Position numbers and translations under genes: made by a program. Below, one piece after another: positions 14,801 to 25,175 of a stretch of 64,000 nucleotides of DNA. The stretch comes from Hybos culiciformis. Its lineage: Eukaryota; Arthropoda; Insecta; Diptera; Hybotidae. Numbering within the stretch: position 1 is the stretch's first letter; every line of letters begins with the position of its first letter. The notes under the pieces are model-generated. The model saw only the letters and a program-made list of their open reading frames with translations. It did no database searches and was not told where the DNA came from. The DNA lies in contig OZ023274.1 in NCBI GenBank assembly GCA_964007475.1, positions 86,323,936 through 86,387,935 of the forward strand, read 5' to 3'.

Positions 14801-15653
14801 CGTATAAACTTTTAAAAATATAAAATCATTAATTATTGTTGCTGATTCCAACAGAAAATAATTATTTTCATTACTTACTTGACTTTAAAAAAAATAAATA
14901 AAAATTCTGTGGCAAAACGGAATAACAGCATAAGTCCAAAAAAGTGGTTTTTCAGGAAAGCAATTTAAAGTAATTTTTCCATCTGTAAAATGATATAAAA
15001 ACGAGATTATGCTGTTATGTAAACATTTCAGTTAATAATTGATGAATATTTCAGTTAATAATTGAGCGATTATTCCAAAAAATTGACAGAATAGAAATAG
15101 GAACACGTAGAAAAAGATGGCATTAATAATTCGATTTCGACATAACTCGACATATGCTCTTATTCCTTATTGCCACAGAATTATAATTTGAAGAACATAA
15201 AAACGATTTTATTGAATTATTCTAACAAAAACAAAAAAAAAAGTTGGCAATAAATTGATATTTTTGATTTTTAGGGACCATTTACAGGAGGTTCAATGAA
15301 TCCAGCAAGGTAAAATAATTTTATTTACATATATACATTTTTTATATTTTACATGCAATACAAATTATAATAAATTATTATTATTATTTATTATTATTTT
15401 TTATTATTTATTTTTATAAACAAAAATTGGAAAATTGGATCAAATTTAAAGTTTTTAAATTTTCAGATCTTTTGCACCAGCTCTATGGAATACTGATTTT
15501 GAAGAACATTGGATTTATTGGGTAGGGCCATTGTCAGCTGGATTCTTAGCATCTATATTATACAGATTAGTTTTCTATAGAAGTCTTCCTGAAGAAAAAA
15601 ATCGCGCCATGGAAGAATTTCCATTGTCGAGTCAACAGAAAAATAATGTTTAA
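8823..15653 (+). CDS. Aquaporin, entomoglyceroporin-like (10 coding exons)
   Basis: Encodes an MIP-family six-helix membrane channel. Exons joined on canonical GT-AG sites: 8823-8874, 9450-9532, 9721-9793, 9859-9881, 10958-11054, 11116-11175, 11382-11439, 14476-14554, 15275-15309, 15467-15653, giving 248 residues. All phases agree. The two pore half-helices are present: SGSHINPAVT (NPA at 67-69) and GGSMNPARS (NPA at 184-186, Arg187). Aligned to mammalian AQP1, the selectivity filter reads Phe47, Ala172, Gly181, Arg187. The helix-5 His of water channels is replaced by Ala, the known hallmark of insect entomoglyceroporins (Eglp), which conduct glycerol and urea as well as water. Substrate is therefore inferred, not shown. 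The start Met lies two bases into an exon, so a 5' UTR exon, or a few extra N-terminal codons, may lie upstream. No frameshift or stop is seen. Confidence 0.93.
9450..9532 (+). CDS. Aquaporin exon 2 (helix 1)
   Basis: Acceptor CTATTATAG, donor GTAAGT. Encodes TALLVFLGCMGCVPF and the loop up to HLVAVL, i.e. the rest of helix 1 and the extracellular loop into helix 2. Confidence 0.92.
9721..9793 (+). CDS. Aquaporin exon 3 (helix 2 and first NPA)
   Basis: Acceptor TTTTTTATAG, donor GTACAA. Encodes NFGLTVMFIVQIFG, then CVSGSHINPA. Phe47 is the helix-2 selectivity residue, and the first NPA box ends at the exon edge. Confidence 0.95.
9859..9881 (+). CDS. Aquaporin exon 4 (23-nt micro-exon)
   Basis: Only 23 nt between acceptor TATTTTAG and donor GTAAGT. 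With the preceding G it encodes VTAAAFIY, exactly the residues needed between NPA and the helix-3 segment KLVTWQMALVYF. The preceding intron is only 65 nt. Skipping this exon would shift the frame (23 nt) and destroy the channel. Confidence 0.9.
10958..11054 (+). CDS. Aquaporin exon 5 (helix 3)
   Basis: Acceptor AATTTATAG, donor GTAATA. Encodes KLVTWQMALVYFVAQMLG and the remainder through LLKVIIPL, helix 3 of the first half of the channel. Confidence 0.95.
11116..11175 (+). CDS. Aquaporin exon 6 (extracellular loop)
   Basis: Acceptor CATATTTCAG after a 61-nt intron, donor GTAAAG. Encodes AHRGESFCVTKPTNGVGVFQ, the loop between helices 3 and 4. Confidence 0.92.
11382..11439 (+). CDS. Aquaporin exon 7 (helix 4)
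   Basis: Acceptor TTTTTCTAG, donor GTAAGT. Encodes ALAIEFIITAVLILVCCGV plus two bases of Trp149. The conserved helix-4 Glu is present. A 3.0-kb intron that contains a repeat element follows. Confidence 0.93.
12090..13904. mobile_element. Repeat element with internal tandem array, in aquaporin intron 7
   Basis: The left end begins near CTAGCTGTATCCGCACACACG. The right end is a motif rich in AACGATCGGTTGAGCGGTTT and ACAGACAAACATACAAACAG followed by a TATATATA tail. Such ends are common in arthropod non-LTR-derived or SINE-like repeats, so a retrotransposon-derived origin is suggested. AAATAGCCTATAACGACCCC and GATCGGTTGAG flank the array on both sides (about 12410-12480 and 13768-13850), as if the internal array expanded within one repeat. 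No coding capacity was recognised; continuous short reading frames over the array follow from its composition. Family assignment is uncertain. Confidence 0.65.
12530..13745. repeat. Higher-order tandem array (about 120-175-bp units)
   Basis: The word AAATTTGAATGAAATCGG or its variant AAATTTGAATCAAATCGG recurs about nine times (near 12585, 12708, 12868, 12990, 13122, 13300, 13420, 13570, 13690), at spacings of roughly 120 to 176 bp. Two unit types mostly alternate. Type A has GAATGAAATCGG with AACTTTTAAAGTCCGCCCCG; type B has GAATCAAATCGG with CTTCTGAAGTCCGCCCCCAT. Type B units carry extra copies of a 15-bp G-rich subrepeat, GGGTAGGAGGTCCCT or GGGTAGGAGGTCGCT. This subrepeat number causes the variable unit length. 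Confidence 0.9.
14476..14554 (+). CDS. Aquaporin exon 8 (helix 5)
   Basis: Acceptor ATTTTTAG, donor GTAAGT. Completes Trp149 and encodes DPRNKNFHDSVTIRF then GLTITALACAG. Ala172 in this exon occupies the position of the selectivity-filter His of AQP1. Confidence 0.95.
14904..15181. mobile_element. MITE in aquaporin intron 8
   Basis: Terminal inverted repeats: ATTCTGTGGCAAAACGGAAT at the left and, reverse complemented, ATTCTGTGGCAATAAGGAAT at the right. The similarity continues inwards through AGCATA. The element is about 278 bp with no coding capacity. It contains a short internal duplication (ATTTCAGTTAATAATTGA twice, near 15027 and 15049). The target duplication could not be decided because of the flanking A/T runs, so the superfamily is unassigned. 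Confidence 0.75.
15275..15309 (+). CDS. Aquaporin exon 9 (second NPA)
   Basis: Acceptor TGATTTTTAG, donor GTAAAA. The 35-nt exon encodes GPFTGGSMNPA and two bases of Arg187. Gly181 replaces the Cys of AQP1 in the selectivity filter. Confidence 0.94.
15467..15653 (+). CDS. Aquaporin exon 10 (helix 6 and C-terminus)
   Basis: Acceptor AATTTTCAG. Completes Arg187, then SFAPALWNTDFEEHWIYWVG (helix-6 entry, strongly conserved in the family) and a cytosolic tail ending SSQQKNNV before TAA. Confidence 0.95.
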
Positions 15654-15945
15654 TTTACAACAGACCGTAAAGTTTTCGATTATTACTTTGTACTTGCCAA
15701 AAATGCATTTTTAATTAGATTTAGGATAACGTTATACTTAATTACAATATATAATTTATATGGAAATCATATAACAAAATATATACTTTATATGCAATTT
15801 TGGTGCATACAAAATAGGAAAAAAAAATTTTTTTTTTTATTTTTAATGTAGAATTTTCGAATGTTAATTAAAACAAAATGTAAAGTAACTCATAATAAAA
15901 TTAATCATAAATATATTCATTAAATGACTCGTGACAGTTCAAGAA

Positions 15946-15951
15946 AATAAA
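15946..15951 (+). promoter_or_regulatory. Candidate polyadenylation signal of the aquaporin
   Basis: AATAAA about 290 nt after the stop codon, in context CAAGAAAATAAATG. Such hexamers are frequent in AT-rich sequence, so this is only a plausible 3' UTR end. Confidence 0.4.
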
Positions 15952-15953
15952 TG

Positions 15954-16496
15954 TATTTTTCTGTCTTAAAATTAAATGATCAGTTTTGATTCAAAAATAA
16001 AATTCAAAATTAAACTTGTTCTTTTTTTTTTTAGGAATAAAAGAGCTCTTAAAATTAGTGTTGAATCGATGTTGAAGAGAATTTGGAAAATTTGTTGAAA
16101 TTAACTTTGAGACTATTTAAGAGTTTTTAAATTATCAAAAGTCAAGCTTATGATATTATCTTTTTTTTTTTAAATACCAATATATACATGCACATATTTA
16201 GTTTTTCTGTTAAACACAATTTTGATATAGTCAATCTTTAGTTGTTTAATCAAAATCGTTATATTTTTTTACCTAGTATTCTAAAAACAAAATATTTAAA
16301 AAAAAGTAATATTTTCGTTCAAATGAAGGTTATTTCCAACAATTTTCTAACAAGGTAAGATGAGTAAAAAATTTTGAAAACTCTAGCTTTAAGCAGAAGA
16401 CAGGATTCATTATGATAAAGAATCAGAATTATAATTTGACTATTATTTTAAAATTGGATACTTTAAGGATAATACATATTTTATTTTTATAATAAA
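15954..16496. other. Non-coding sequence downstream of the aquaporin
   Basis: AT-rich spacer between the aquaporin 3' UTR and the first intergenic repeat element. No exon or repeat structure was recognised. Confidence 0.55.
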
Positions 16497-17886
16497 CTAG
16501 TCGAAATACCCGGCTTCGCACGGTAGTTCCGAACTTATATTAATATCAGAACACTTTAATCCAGATTTTGTGCACTAAAAAAACAGAATTTCCAAATTTG
16601 TTAAATAGCCACTTCCCCGGTGCTTTAACACATCCAATCTTCTAAATAGTCGATTTGGGTCCAACGCTATAATATTTTATGGGAATATACCTAAATTGCA
16701 TTTTGTGCACTAAAAAAAACAGAATTTCAAAATTTTTTAAATACTTCCCCGGTGCCTTAACACATCCAGTATTCTAAATAGTCGATTCGGGTCCAACGCT
16801 ACAACATTTTAACGGAATATACCTAAATTGCCAAACCGGCTTCTAAGGTAGCCCCCCGCCGGGGCTTCGGATCAAAATTTCTTGTTCCCTATAACCAGTG
16901 GTGGGATTCAAAACATTTAACAACCGGTTCGCATCCCGTAAAAAAAAAATTTTTTTTAAGGTTTCGAATGCTCTAAAAAGTTGTTTTAATTTCAAAACAG
17001 ACTTGCTTGTTACACGTTTATTACTTTGTAAAAGCATATTTTTACTCTTATTCAGTTCTTTACTCACAGTATTCACATAACATAGTTAAAGAAAAAGGAG
17101 GTTTTCCAGATAAATAAGTAAAACGCTTGTCAAATTTTCCAGTATTTCTTTTATAAATTAATAAAAAAGCAAAAAAAAAATTGTTTTATTGTAAATAGTA
17201 CGCGCATCACCTGTCGAGATACTCATCGTGTGAAAGTAGTTTTTAAATTTTTAGATAACACACAGACCGAAAGACAAACATCATGTTTTTTTTATATTAT
17301 TGAAATTTAATTTTGAATACAATGCAAATTTAAATTGTATATTCTTTGAGTAGTTGAGAAATTACCACGGAGGGGCTGTTAAAACAGTGATAATTATTTC
17401 AAAACTTTTTCAGGCGAGTTTCGCGAACTAACAAATTTTAGGAAACGGTTCGCGCGATTCTTAAATATTTTAGGAAACGGTTCGCGCGAACCGGTGCGAA
17501 CCGGCTGAATCCCACCACTGCCTATAACCATCTCGGGTATCTAGGCTCCTTATTTTCAAATTTTTAAAATTTCGAAATTTGTTGTATAGCCCTCGAATTG
17601 GCTCTGGGACAACGGTTGGGGGCCTCTCAACATTCAGTTTTTTAAATAGCGTTTTCTGGTCCAACGCTATATTTTATTGGAATATACCTAAATTTCAAAA
17701 CCGACTTCTAAGGTAGCCCCCCCCCGCCGGGGCCTCGGATCAAAATTTCTAGTACCTTATAACCATCTCGGGCCCCAATGATACTTAAGTTCAAAATTTC
17801 AGCCAAATCGGTCCAGCGGTTTAAGGGTGATTGAGGACAGAGGACAGAGGACAGAGAACAGAGAATTTTCATTTTTATTTATAAGA
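16497..17886. mobile_element. Degenerate repeat element, host of a nested hAT
   Basis: The left end reads CTAGTCGAAATACCCGGCTT and then CGCACGG. The right end has AGCCAAATCGGTCCAGCGGT followed by GGACAGA repeated three to four times and an ATTTATAAGAT tail. The interior has repeated blocks of about 130 bp carrying GGGTCCAACGCTA (near 16658 and 16790, and again near 17658) and CTAAGGTAGCCCCC with CCGGGGC. Its ends resemble the repeat in aquaporin intron 7, so both may be non-LTR-derived non-autonomous repeats. It is interrupted at 16896-17520 by a hAT element. Excluding that insertion and its duplicated target it is about 755 bp. Confidence 0.65.
16896..17520. mobile_element. hAT-type MITE nested in another repeat
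   Basis: Perfect 15-bp terminal inverted repeats: CAGTGGTGGGATTCA at the left and TGAATCCCACCACTG at the right. The 8-bp target duplication CCTATAAC lies at 16888-16895 and 17521-17528; both features are diagnostic of hAT transposition. Subterminal AACCGGTTCGC-type words recur near both ends. The 625-bp interior has short open frames on both strands but no recognisable transposase. The duplicated target lies in a conserved word of the surrounding repeat (CCCTATAACCATCTCGGG), so the pre-insertion site can be read directly. Confidence 0.92.
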
Positions 17887-19229
17887 TAATTTTTTTTGCG
17901 ATTAGAATCATACAAATGTATTAAAAACGGTTCTATATTTGTTAATATTAATTGAAAATTTTACAGTCGATTGAAAAATACTTTTTGCTTAAGTATTCTT
18001 GAAGAAAATTCTGAATTTCCGACACTGGAACGTGCCACCAATAACTGAACTCGAGGTTTGAATCACAGGCTTTCAATAATTGTCGAATAAATATAACAAT
18101 TCGTTATTATTCGATCTCCAACACCATCTACTATCTTCAGTCGAACCGAAAATATGAATTTCTGCTATCGGGTCTATTAATTCATATAAAATTTTCTTAT
18201 GATAAAACATATATATTTCGCCAATGCCATCTACCGCGGCCAAAATGAACAAAAACCTTGAAGAGCTTGAATTGAACCGAACCTATGTTGTAAATTTAGC
18301 TCGATAGCTCTTATGATTATGAAGATCATTCTTTACAATCACTCGCACAATCGATTTTGATAAATTGATACATTATATTTATTTATTGATATTATAGATA
18401 ACAAAAAAAAATGTATTTAAAAAAAAATTCCTTTTTTGATAAGTAGATAATGTATAGCTACGTATTATTAGGTAGAGAGCTCTTAAACAAATGCAATTTA
18501 CGTATAATTAAATGGTGCTTTTAAAATGAATTATTCAGTACTGAATAAAAATTTTCTACAAAAATCTATAAAAAAATTTGTTTTAATTTTTTTCTTCACC
18601 TTTTAGCTGAATGTTAAGTTTTTACAACAATCTCAGCAACATAAATTGTTGCTAAAGAAAAGCACGATGTTGTGGAACAATATTTGAATTTGAAATTTTT
18701 ATATAAATACTTGCAGTTTTTTTTCCTCCATCCATAGGTAAGTACATATTAAATAATTAATATTATAATTACAAATTCTGATAATTTTATAATGATCGTG
18801 ACCTTATAAATTGTGAACAACTGAAGAGTTTAGACGTAATTTCGAAGGAATACCGACCAAAATTCATGTGTCACCGAAAGAATATTAATTGTTTATTATA
18901 AAAGTATGTGAATTTATTATAAAAGTGTGTCCGTAGAAATTCTAACATTTAGCCAAAGTAACAGTTTTAAGCATAGTTTTCAAAATCAGTAATAAAAATA
19001 TAGAATAGTACCTCATTAATGAAGTAAAAGCCCGTTATTTTAAGTTCCTCTAATCGACATCTATTCACCCACTTCATTATAATTCATTATAATCCCCTTA
19101 GACTTTTATAACACTTGAAAATAATGAAAATGTGAACGAGATTTCAGGCATTCACAGAATAAAAATCGATTAGCTGGTTCAAAAGTTATAGGTATTTTAG
19201 TTTCGAACGGATAGACGGACATATATACA
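17887..19229. other. Non-coding, probable old repeat relics
   Basis: No gene recognised. Around 18000-18320 and 18810-19220 the composition is less extreme than the surroundings. The segment ends with a phrase (GGTTCAAAAGTTATAGG, then AACGGATAGACGGACATATA) of the type found at the tails of arthropod non-LTR-derived repeats, so it probably contains degraded transposon sequence. Confidence 0.4.
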
Positions 19230-20150
19230 TACCCAACTAGCAAATTAGCTCTATAAGAAGATTCAATTCTTTTAGTAGAAAGCTTATGTATTCTAGTAAC
19301 TGTCTATTAAGTATCACGAATCCTGTTATAACCTCAGAAGTGGCGAAAATTATAAGTATAATTTGTTATATAAGTATCTATAAATGGGTTAGTAAATGGC
19401 TAATAACATTCTTGAATTCTGTGACTAATCCCATTATTAGCCTGTATAACACTTTTTTTCATGAAAGAAAAGAGAAGGACAGCCATAAAAAAAAGAAGTG
19501 CATAAATATAGTATATAAAAAAGAAAATAGTTAAAAGAAAAGGAAAACCAATAAAATATAATAAATAAATATTTAGATGGGTATATGTAATGATAAAATA
19601 AATGTATTTGTATTTAATTTAACTTGTGCACATTTTAATTTTTAAATGTGTATTAAATTAAGTATATACAAAACTATTGCAATTGTTGAAAAAAATAAAA
19701 TTGAATTTTTTTTTTTTTCATGCAATTGAAAAAATAATGCAATTTTTAATATTCTAGGATTAATAAATATGAAAACCTAGAGAAATTTATGATATTTAAA
19801 TTATTTTAAATTTAAAAAGGCATTAAATTTGTTAAAATTTTGGTACATTTTAAAGTCATATAAGCAAAGTATGAGTAAAATGTAGTTTGCCATGGCACAA
19901 ATAAATAAAATTTAACTGATGTTCTATTCTTTTTATGTAGTTTTTTGAATTCATAGATTTTTTCAAAAAGAATCAACAATTTGCCAAATAATAAAATATT
20001 TAGTTCTTCAAACAAACTTTTGCGTTTAAATAACTTCAATTTCCATAAAGTATTTTGTTCCTATATTCGGATAACCTATGTTATTTTTAGGAACTTTTAT
20101 AGAAAGATCCCAAAATTTTAAATTATTTCCTGTTTCGAAGTGGCGACATA

Positions 20151-20696
20151 CAGTCAACCCTCCTACAACGCGAGAGATATGTTCTTAGAAAACGTCGTGT
20201 AGTAGGCAATCGCGTTGCAGGAGACATGAACTCTATAGAAAAAAAGGGGTTAGGTTCCAAGTATAAAAAAATGCAATTAAATTAATAATTAAATATACTC
20301 AAGATTTTATTAGAAATCCCTCAATAAAATTATAATAAATTAATAAAAATTAACAAAATTAAAATTAAGAACTAAATAAAAATTCAAATTTATAAAGATT
20401 AAAATGTAAAAAGGAATATTGATGAATATAAGAATAATATCACTGCTAACCGGATTATGCCGCGAACGTTTTGCTGGTGCTATATCCGAATCTGAACTAC
20501 TAAAACAAGAGATAGGTTCGTTAGCTCTTGCGGTCGTTTAAAACATTCCGAGATAAGCGATTTTTTTTAAAAAATAATTTTTTTTTTAATCACGTTGTAG
20601 GAAAAAAATCGCGTTGTGAGAAAAATTGCCGCCATTTATGAATCGCGTTGTAGCGAAAACGCGTTATAGAAGTGTCGCGTTGTATAGGGTTTACTG
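20151..20696. mobile_element. Tigger/pogo-like MITE
   Basis: The left end is CAGTCAACCCTCCTACAACG and the right end, reverse complemented, is CAGTAAACCCTATACAACGC. Both are flanked by TA (20149-20150 and 20697-20698). CAGT-starting repeats with TA target duplication fit the pogo/Tigger branch of Tc1/mariner. ACAACGCG-like words recur several times inside both arms. The element is 546 bp with no transposase. Family placement is inferred from termini. Confidence 0.8.
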
Positions 20697-21639
20697 TACT
20701 TAAGTTTTGTTTATTGATTTTTATTTTTAAGGATATTATTTTTAATTTTTTCAATTGTTAAAAAACACTAAAAAAATGTTTAATAGGGATAAAAATTAAT
20801 TTAATTTTGTGAAACTAAAATAACAAATAAAAAAAATTAAATAGTCGTTTTTCATTTTTGAAGCAAAAATTAATCAAAAACGAATTTTCCTTATTTGATT
20901 GGAATTATTTTTTTAAAATTAATACTTTCGTGTTTTTTTACACGAAAGAGGTCTAGTGAAGTTAAACTATTCACTGGTATCATTCACTATAAATTTTTCA
21001 TCACAAAAAACTAAAATGGTAACCAACCTGTCTGTATTGCCATGTCTATAAATAATTTAAAGGAACATTTTGGAGTTCTAGGTACAATTAACAAGGATAA
21101 AAAAGTGCGAATTTTTAGACAAAACGGAAGGTATTAAAAATTCAACCTTACAATAAAGAATGCTATTAAATTCTTAGTCAGTAGTTTGATTTTATTTCCC
21201 AAAATAATTAATATTTTCTTAACAACGTAAAAATTCAGAAAATAATAATTATCCGGGAAAAAATTCTCACAAATTCCACCCAAGGATACGTCTAACTAAA
21301 AAATCCTTTAGATTGATTTTCCGATCATCATACTCTTTTATTATTTCGGACCATTTGAACCTTTCAACCCTTACACAATAATTTTCTATTTCCGTACAAT
21401 AAGTGCATCATTTTAAAATCATGAATCTGCAAAGAATTTCCGCAAAATTATAATAAAAACGTCAACGTAAAGCAAGTCAAAGTGATAATTTTACAAACAA
21501 TAAACTCTCTCAAGTCCTTATTATATTTATATGGTTAGGGGATTAGTGCAATAACCTGGTAACACGGAATTTAAATTATTTTTGTTATTGTTTTTAAAAG
21601 CATACGGCAAATACGCATGAAACTATTTTTGTCCTCTTT

Positions 21640-22330
21640 TCTCATAGTGCAAAGTAAAAAACAAATGTAAAAGTTACTAGCAGGATCACGGCCGGCATTA
21701 AAGAACACTTTTTTTCCTCTTTTCTCATAGTATGAAGTGAAAGAGAAAAAAAATAGTTTTGTTATAAAAATAAAAGCTAATAGCAGGATCACGGCCGGTA
21801 TTAAAGAAAACTTTTTTTCCTTTTTTCTCATAGAACGAAGTAAAAGAGAAAAAAAATAGGTTTGTTATAAAAATAAAAGCTACTAGCAGGATCACGGCCG
21901 GCATTAAAGAACACTTTTTTTCCTCTTTTCTCATAGTATGAAGTAAATGAGAGAAAAAATAGTTTTGTTATAAAAATAAAAGCTAATAGCAGGATCACGG
22001 CCGGTATTAAAAAAAACTTTTTTTCCTCTTTTCTCATAGAACGAAGTAAAAGAGAAAAAAAATAGTTTTGTTATAAAAATAAAAGCTAATAATAGCAGGA
22101 TCACGGCCGGCATTAAAGAACTTTTTTTTTCCTTTTTACTCATTTGTAGGAGGTAAAAGAGAGAAAAAATAGTTTTGTTATGAAAATAGAAGCTAATAGC
22201 AGGATCACGGTCCGCATTAAAGAACATTTTTTTTCCTTTTTACTCATATGTACAAAGTAAAAGAGAAGAAGAATTTTGGGATAAGATGAATTCTAATAGG
22301 AAGACTGAAACCGGCATTAAAGAGCTGTTT
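21640..22330. repeat. 103-bp satellite array, 6-7 copies
   Basis: The anchor GGATCACGGCCGG starts at 21683, 21786, 21889, 21992, 22098 and (variant) 22202, i.e. a period of 103 bp with one 3-bp insertion. A degenerate copy follows near 22300. Each unit has the GC-rich core followed by CATTAAAGAA, then a T/C-rich run with CTTTTCTCATAG. Because 103 is not a multiple of three, the similar short reading frames on the minus strand are staggered echoes of the repeat, not proteins. Confidence 0.95.
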
Positions 22331-23212
22331 ATATTTTTTAATGAAATAGAATTCTTATAAATGTTGCATAATAAGATCACTATGATTCAGTATCACGAAT
22401 CCTTTTACTAGAATCTTATACAGCTTATAAGTGGTATAACAGTTATTTACAAGAATAATCTGCTAGTTGGGTAGTCTGTTTTACCATTTTTGATGAAAAC
22501 GGGATTTTATTGACGTTTTAAATAAAATTAAAGTTGTATAATGTTAATCTCAAGAAACATTTAAAACATTTCACTGATGTTTAAATCTTAAAAATTTCAT
22601 AAGTTTCCTGGTTGAATGTAATAACTAATAAAACATTATAACTACATACTTGGTCTACGAAACTCACTAAAATTCGCCCAAACAGATAATAATAATAACA
22701 ACATTATAATTATTAAAAAAGATCGTTCCACTTGAACTATAGGAACGAGTCTCTCTAACATCATTTGTAGCGCACAATTTAAAGTCACTTAGTTCCTTAT
22801 TACGAGTGGTACCGTATTTTGGATTGGCATTTTGTCCAAAATTTTTTTGGGAATAATAGTTAATGGAAAATGGTAATTAAATGATAGCATGAATTGAAAA
22901 TTAAAGTGTAAAATGTACCCTCAAACACACAATTAACTGGTACACAATTAACTGATAACTATTTATGTTAATATCCTCCATATTTGCGTTAGGCAAAAAA
23001 TTTTTACATACCTCTATTACAGATCGAACTGAGTATACAAGTTAGGTTAAACTGTGATAAATTGGAATTAATATTACCCTGTGTTGATTCGATTGTTGTA
23101 TTATTCATTTTTAACAATGGGGTGCTTGATAATTGATTTTCTTTTTGTTTTTTAATTCCATTATTGTAACATTTTCCCAAAATTTTAAAAATTACTTCCT
23201 GCTAGAACTTAC

Positions 23213-23297
23213 CTACAACCATAGATTAAGAATACACAGCTGAAAAAATGTTGTATGAAGCTATAAATCTTTCTGTATTCTTAATCTATGCTACAAC
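23213..23297. mobile_element. 71-bp hairpin insertion with 7-bp direct repeats
   Basis: The left arm CATAGATTAAGAATACACAG and the right arm CTGTATTCTTAATCTATG are inverted repeats around a loop of about 34 nt (23220-23290). CTACAAC lies directly outside each arm (23213-23219 and 23291-23297), which looks like a target duplication. This would be an extremely short terminal-inverted-repeat element. A hairpin RNA precursor is an alternative, but the duplication favours insertion. Confidence 0.65.
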
Positions 23298-25175
23298 CTA
23301 GTAGACTAACTTTACTTGAACATTTTTACTGATTTTTTTTTTCAAAGAACGTAAAAACGCGATAAAAGTATAAAATTAAAAATCTTTGTTATTCAATATT
23401 TCTTTATGATTTGACTTTAATTTTATTAATTTTACTAACGTCCAGAAAAATTATCCAAAAAATGTATTCGAACTTTGCACCAAATTGCAAAATGTATTGG
23501 TTTAATTAGGTTGTAAGAATCGAATCAGTACTGTAATTTATTTTCAATTGTTTAATAATCTCAAATTAATATCAATTTAGGAAATTCAAGGGGAACTGTT
23601 CCAGCATGATTAAACTTCCAATTTCCGAGAAAAGGGTTTCAAGGGAAATAGAAAAAAAATCAATATCTTCATCCACGGCTAACATAGATAAATTTAAGAA
23701 TTTAAGTATAAAAAAGAAAATTATGAAAATATCTAGCAGTTGAATGAAAGAAAAGAGGGAAGTCAAGTTACAACGTACAAACAAAAGAAATTAGTAGGTA
23801 GATATATTATATGTAGAGAACACATGCATAAAAAATTAAATAAAAAACAGTATATTATTAACTTGTATAATAAAATATATTTCTTTAAAAAAAATTATCA
23901 CTATCAGAACTATTTATAACATTTACATTTAGTTTTTATTTAAGTAAATATGTATAGATTTTATTTTGTTTTTCTATAATTTGAAAATTTTATTTTGATG
24001 AACACATTTTCTTCTTTTTTTGTAGTATTTTATTTATAAGCTAAAAGCACAAATTGTAAAAAGTTAAATGAAAGGTATATTTAAAAGTGCGGAATGTATC
24101 AAATATAAAGATAACTACTGTAAAAATCGTCTTTACAAAATATAATAATTACTTATATGCATAATTTTTGATAGTAATGAAAATGTGCTGGACTAAGAGT
24201 ATATATGTATATATATTATTATTTATGTTGTGAAAAATTATTTTAGGCTTATTAATAGGTTTACTCTAATAAAAGAAATCCTTAAAATTTTATTTTTACA
24301 TTAATTTTAAGAAATTTTGTACACAATCATGTATTTAAATACACTTAATTACAAAAAATTTAAATTAAAATACTTCTTAATTAGTTTTGGGTCCTTTTAT
24401 TTTTTATTTTTATTTTTTTTTGATATTTTTGTTTAATAATTATACAATATTATTATAGTATCTAATAAGTAAACTAAAGCTCAAAAAATTTTATTTATAC
24501 AAAAGCTTATTAGACACTACTAATTCTAAATTAATACAATGGTAAAAAAATTGTCTTTACATAAAATTTTTATCTAAAACGTAAAAAAAATCGCTTTTTA
24601 CAATTTTCTAGTTTATGAGACCCGCTCTATTTTCTTATATTAACATCATTAATTGAAATGAAAAACAATGATTTATATTTTTTTTTTCGTCAAAAATATT
24701 GAATATTTTTTTTTATAGAATTGTTTTTCACATGGGAAGCTCTTAAAAATATTTTACATAATTCTTTTAGAATATTAAAGAATATTCTTTCACAGAAAGT
24801 GAAATAAAATTGGTAAAAGGATACTAGTTTAAAGTTTTTTTTTTTATAAGAAAACCAATTTTTTGATTCGAAAATCGAAAGAATCAAGCAACACCCTCAG
24901 GATTAAACATAGAATTAAAATGATTAACAAAATTTTAGAATTAAAGGATTTAAATATTTTTTTTTAAGCTCAAGGCCTAAGCTTTATGGTTTAATTATCA
25001 TTTAATTATAATAAAATTAGTAAATAATAATTTGAATTTTTCGATGCCTTAAGTACGGCAAAAAAAGATACAAGGAACACGAGCTTTCCTTTAAAAAAAA
25101 TCAAATATCTTTTGCAATTTCAGGTTGCTTATTCTGATTATAAGAAAATATAGTTTTATAAAAAATTAAGGCATG

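Larger units (their letters stand above)
19232..22471. mobile_element. Candidate 3.2-kb TIR element flanked by TA
   Basis: CCCAACTAGCA at 19232-19242 matches TGCTAGTTGGG at 22461-22471 in inverted orientation. Each copy is bordered by TA (19230-19231, 22472-22473), as expected of Tc1/mariner-like or related TA-targeting elements. The subterminal word AGTATCACGAATCC occurs near both ends (about 19311 and 22390) in the same orientation, and the left end has small hairpins (GGCTAATAA with TTATTAGCC). The interior has no transposase frame. It contains a smaller nested MITE and a satellite array, so it looks like a non-autonomous or composite element. The short repeats leave a real chance that these are two separate relics. 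Confidence 0.5.

Noticed and set aside
21571..22227. Overlapping minus-strand frames with a shared IPAVILLLAFIFITKLFF-like sequence
   Set aside because: Each is the same 103-bp satellite read with a staggered start. The hydrophobic protein follows from the base composition.
21640..22330. Regular direct repeats suggesting a CRISPR array
   Set aside because: The whole 103-bp unit is repeated without variable spacers, and the host is an insect.
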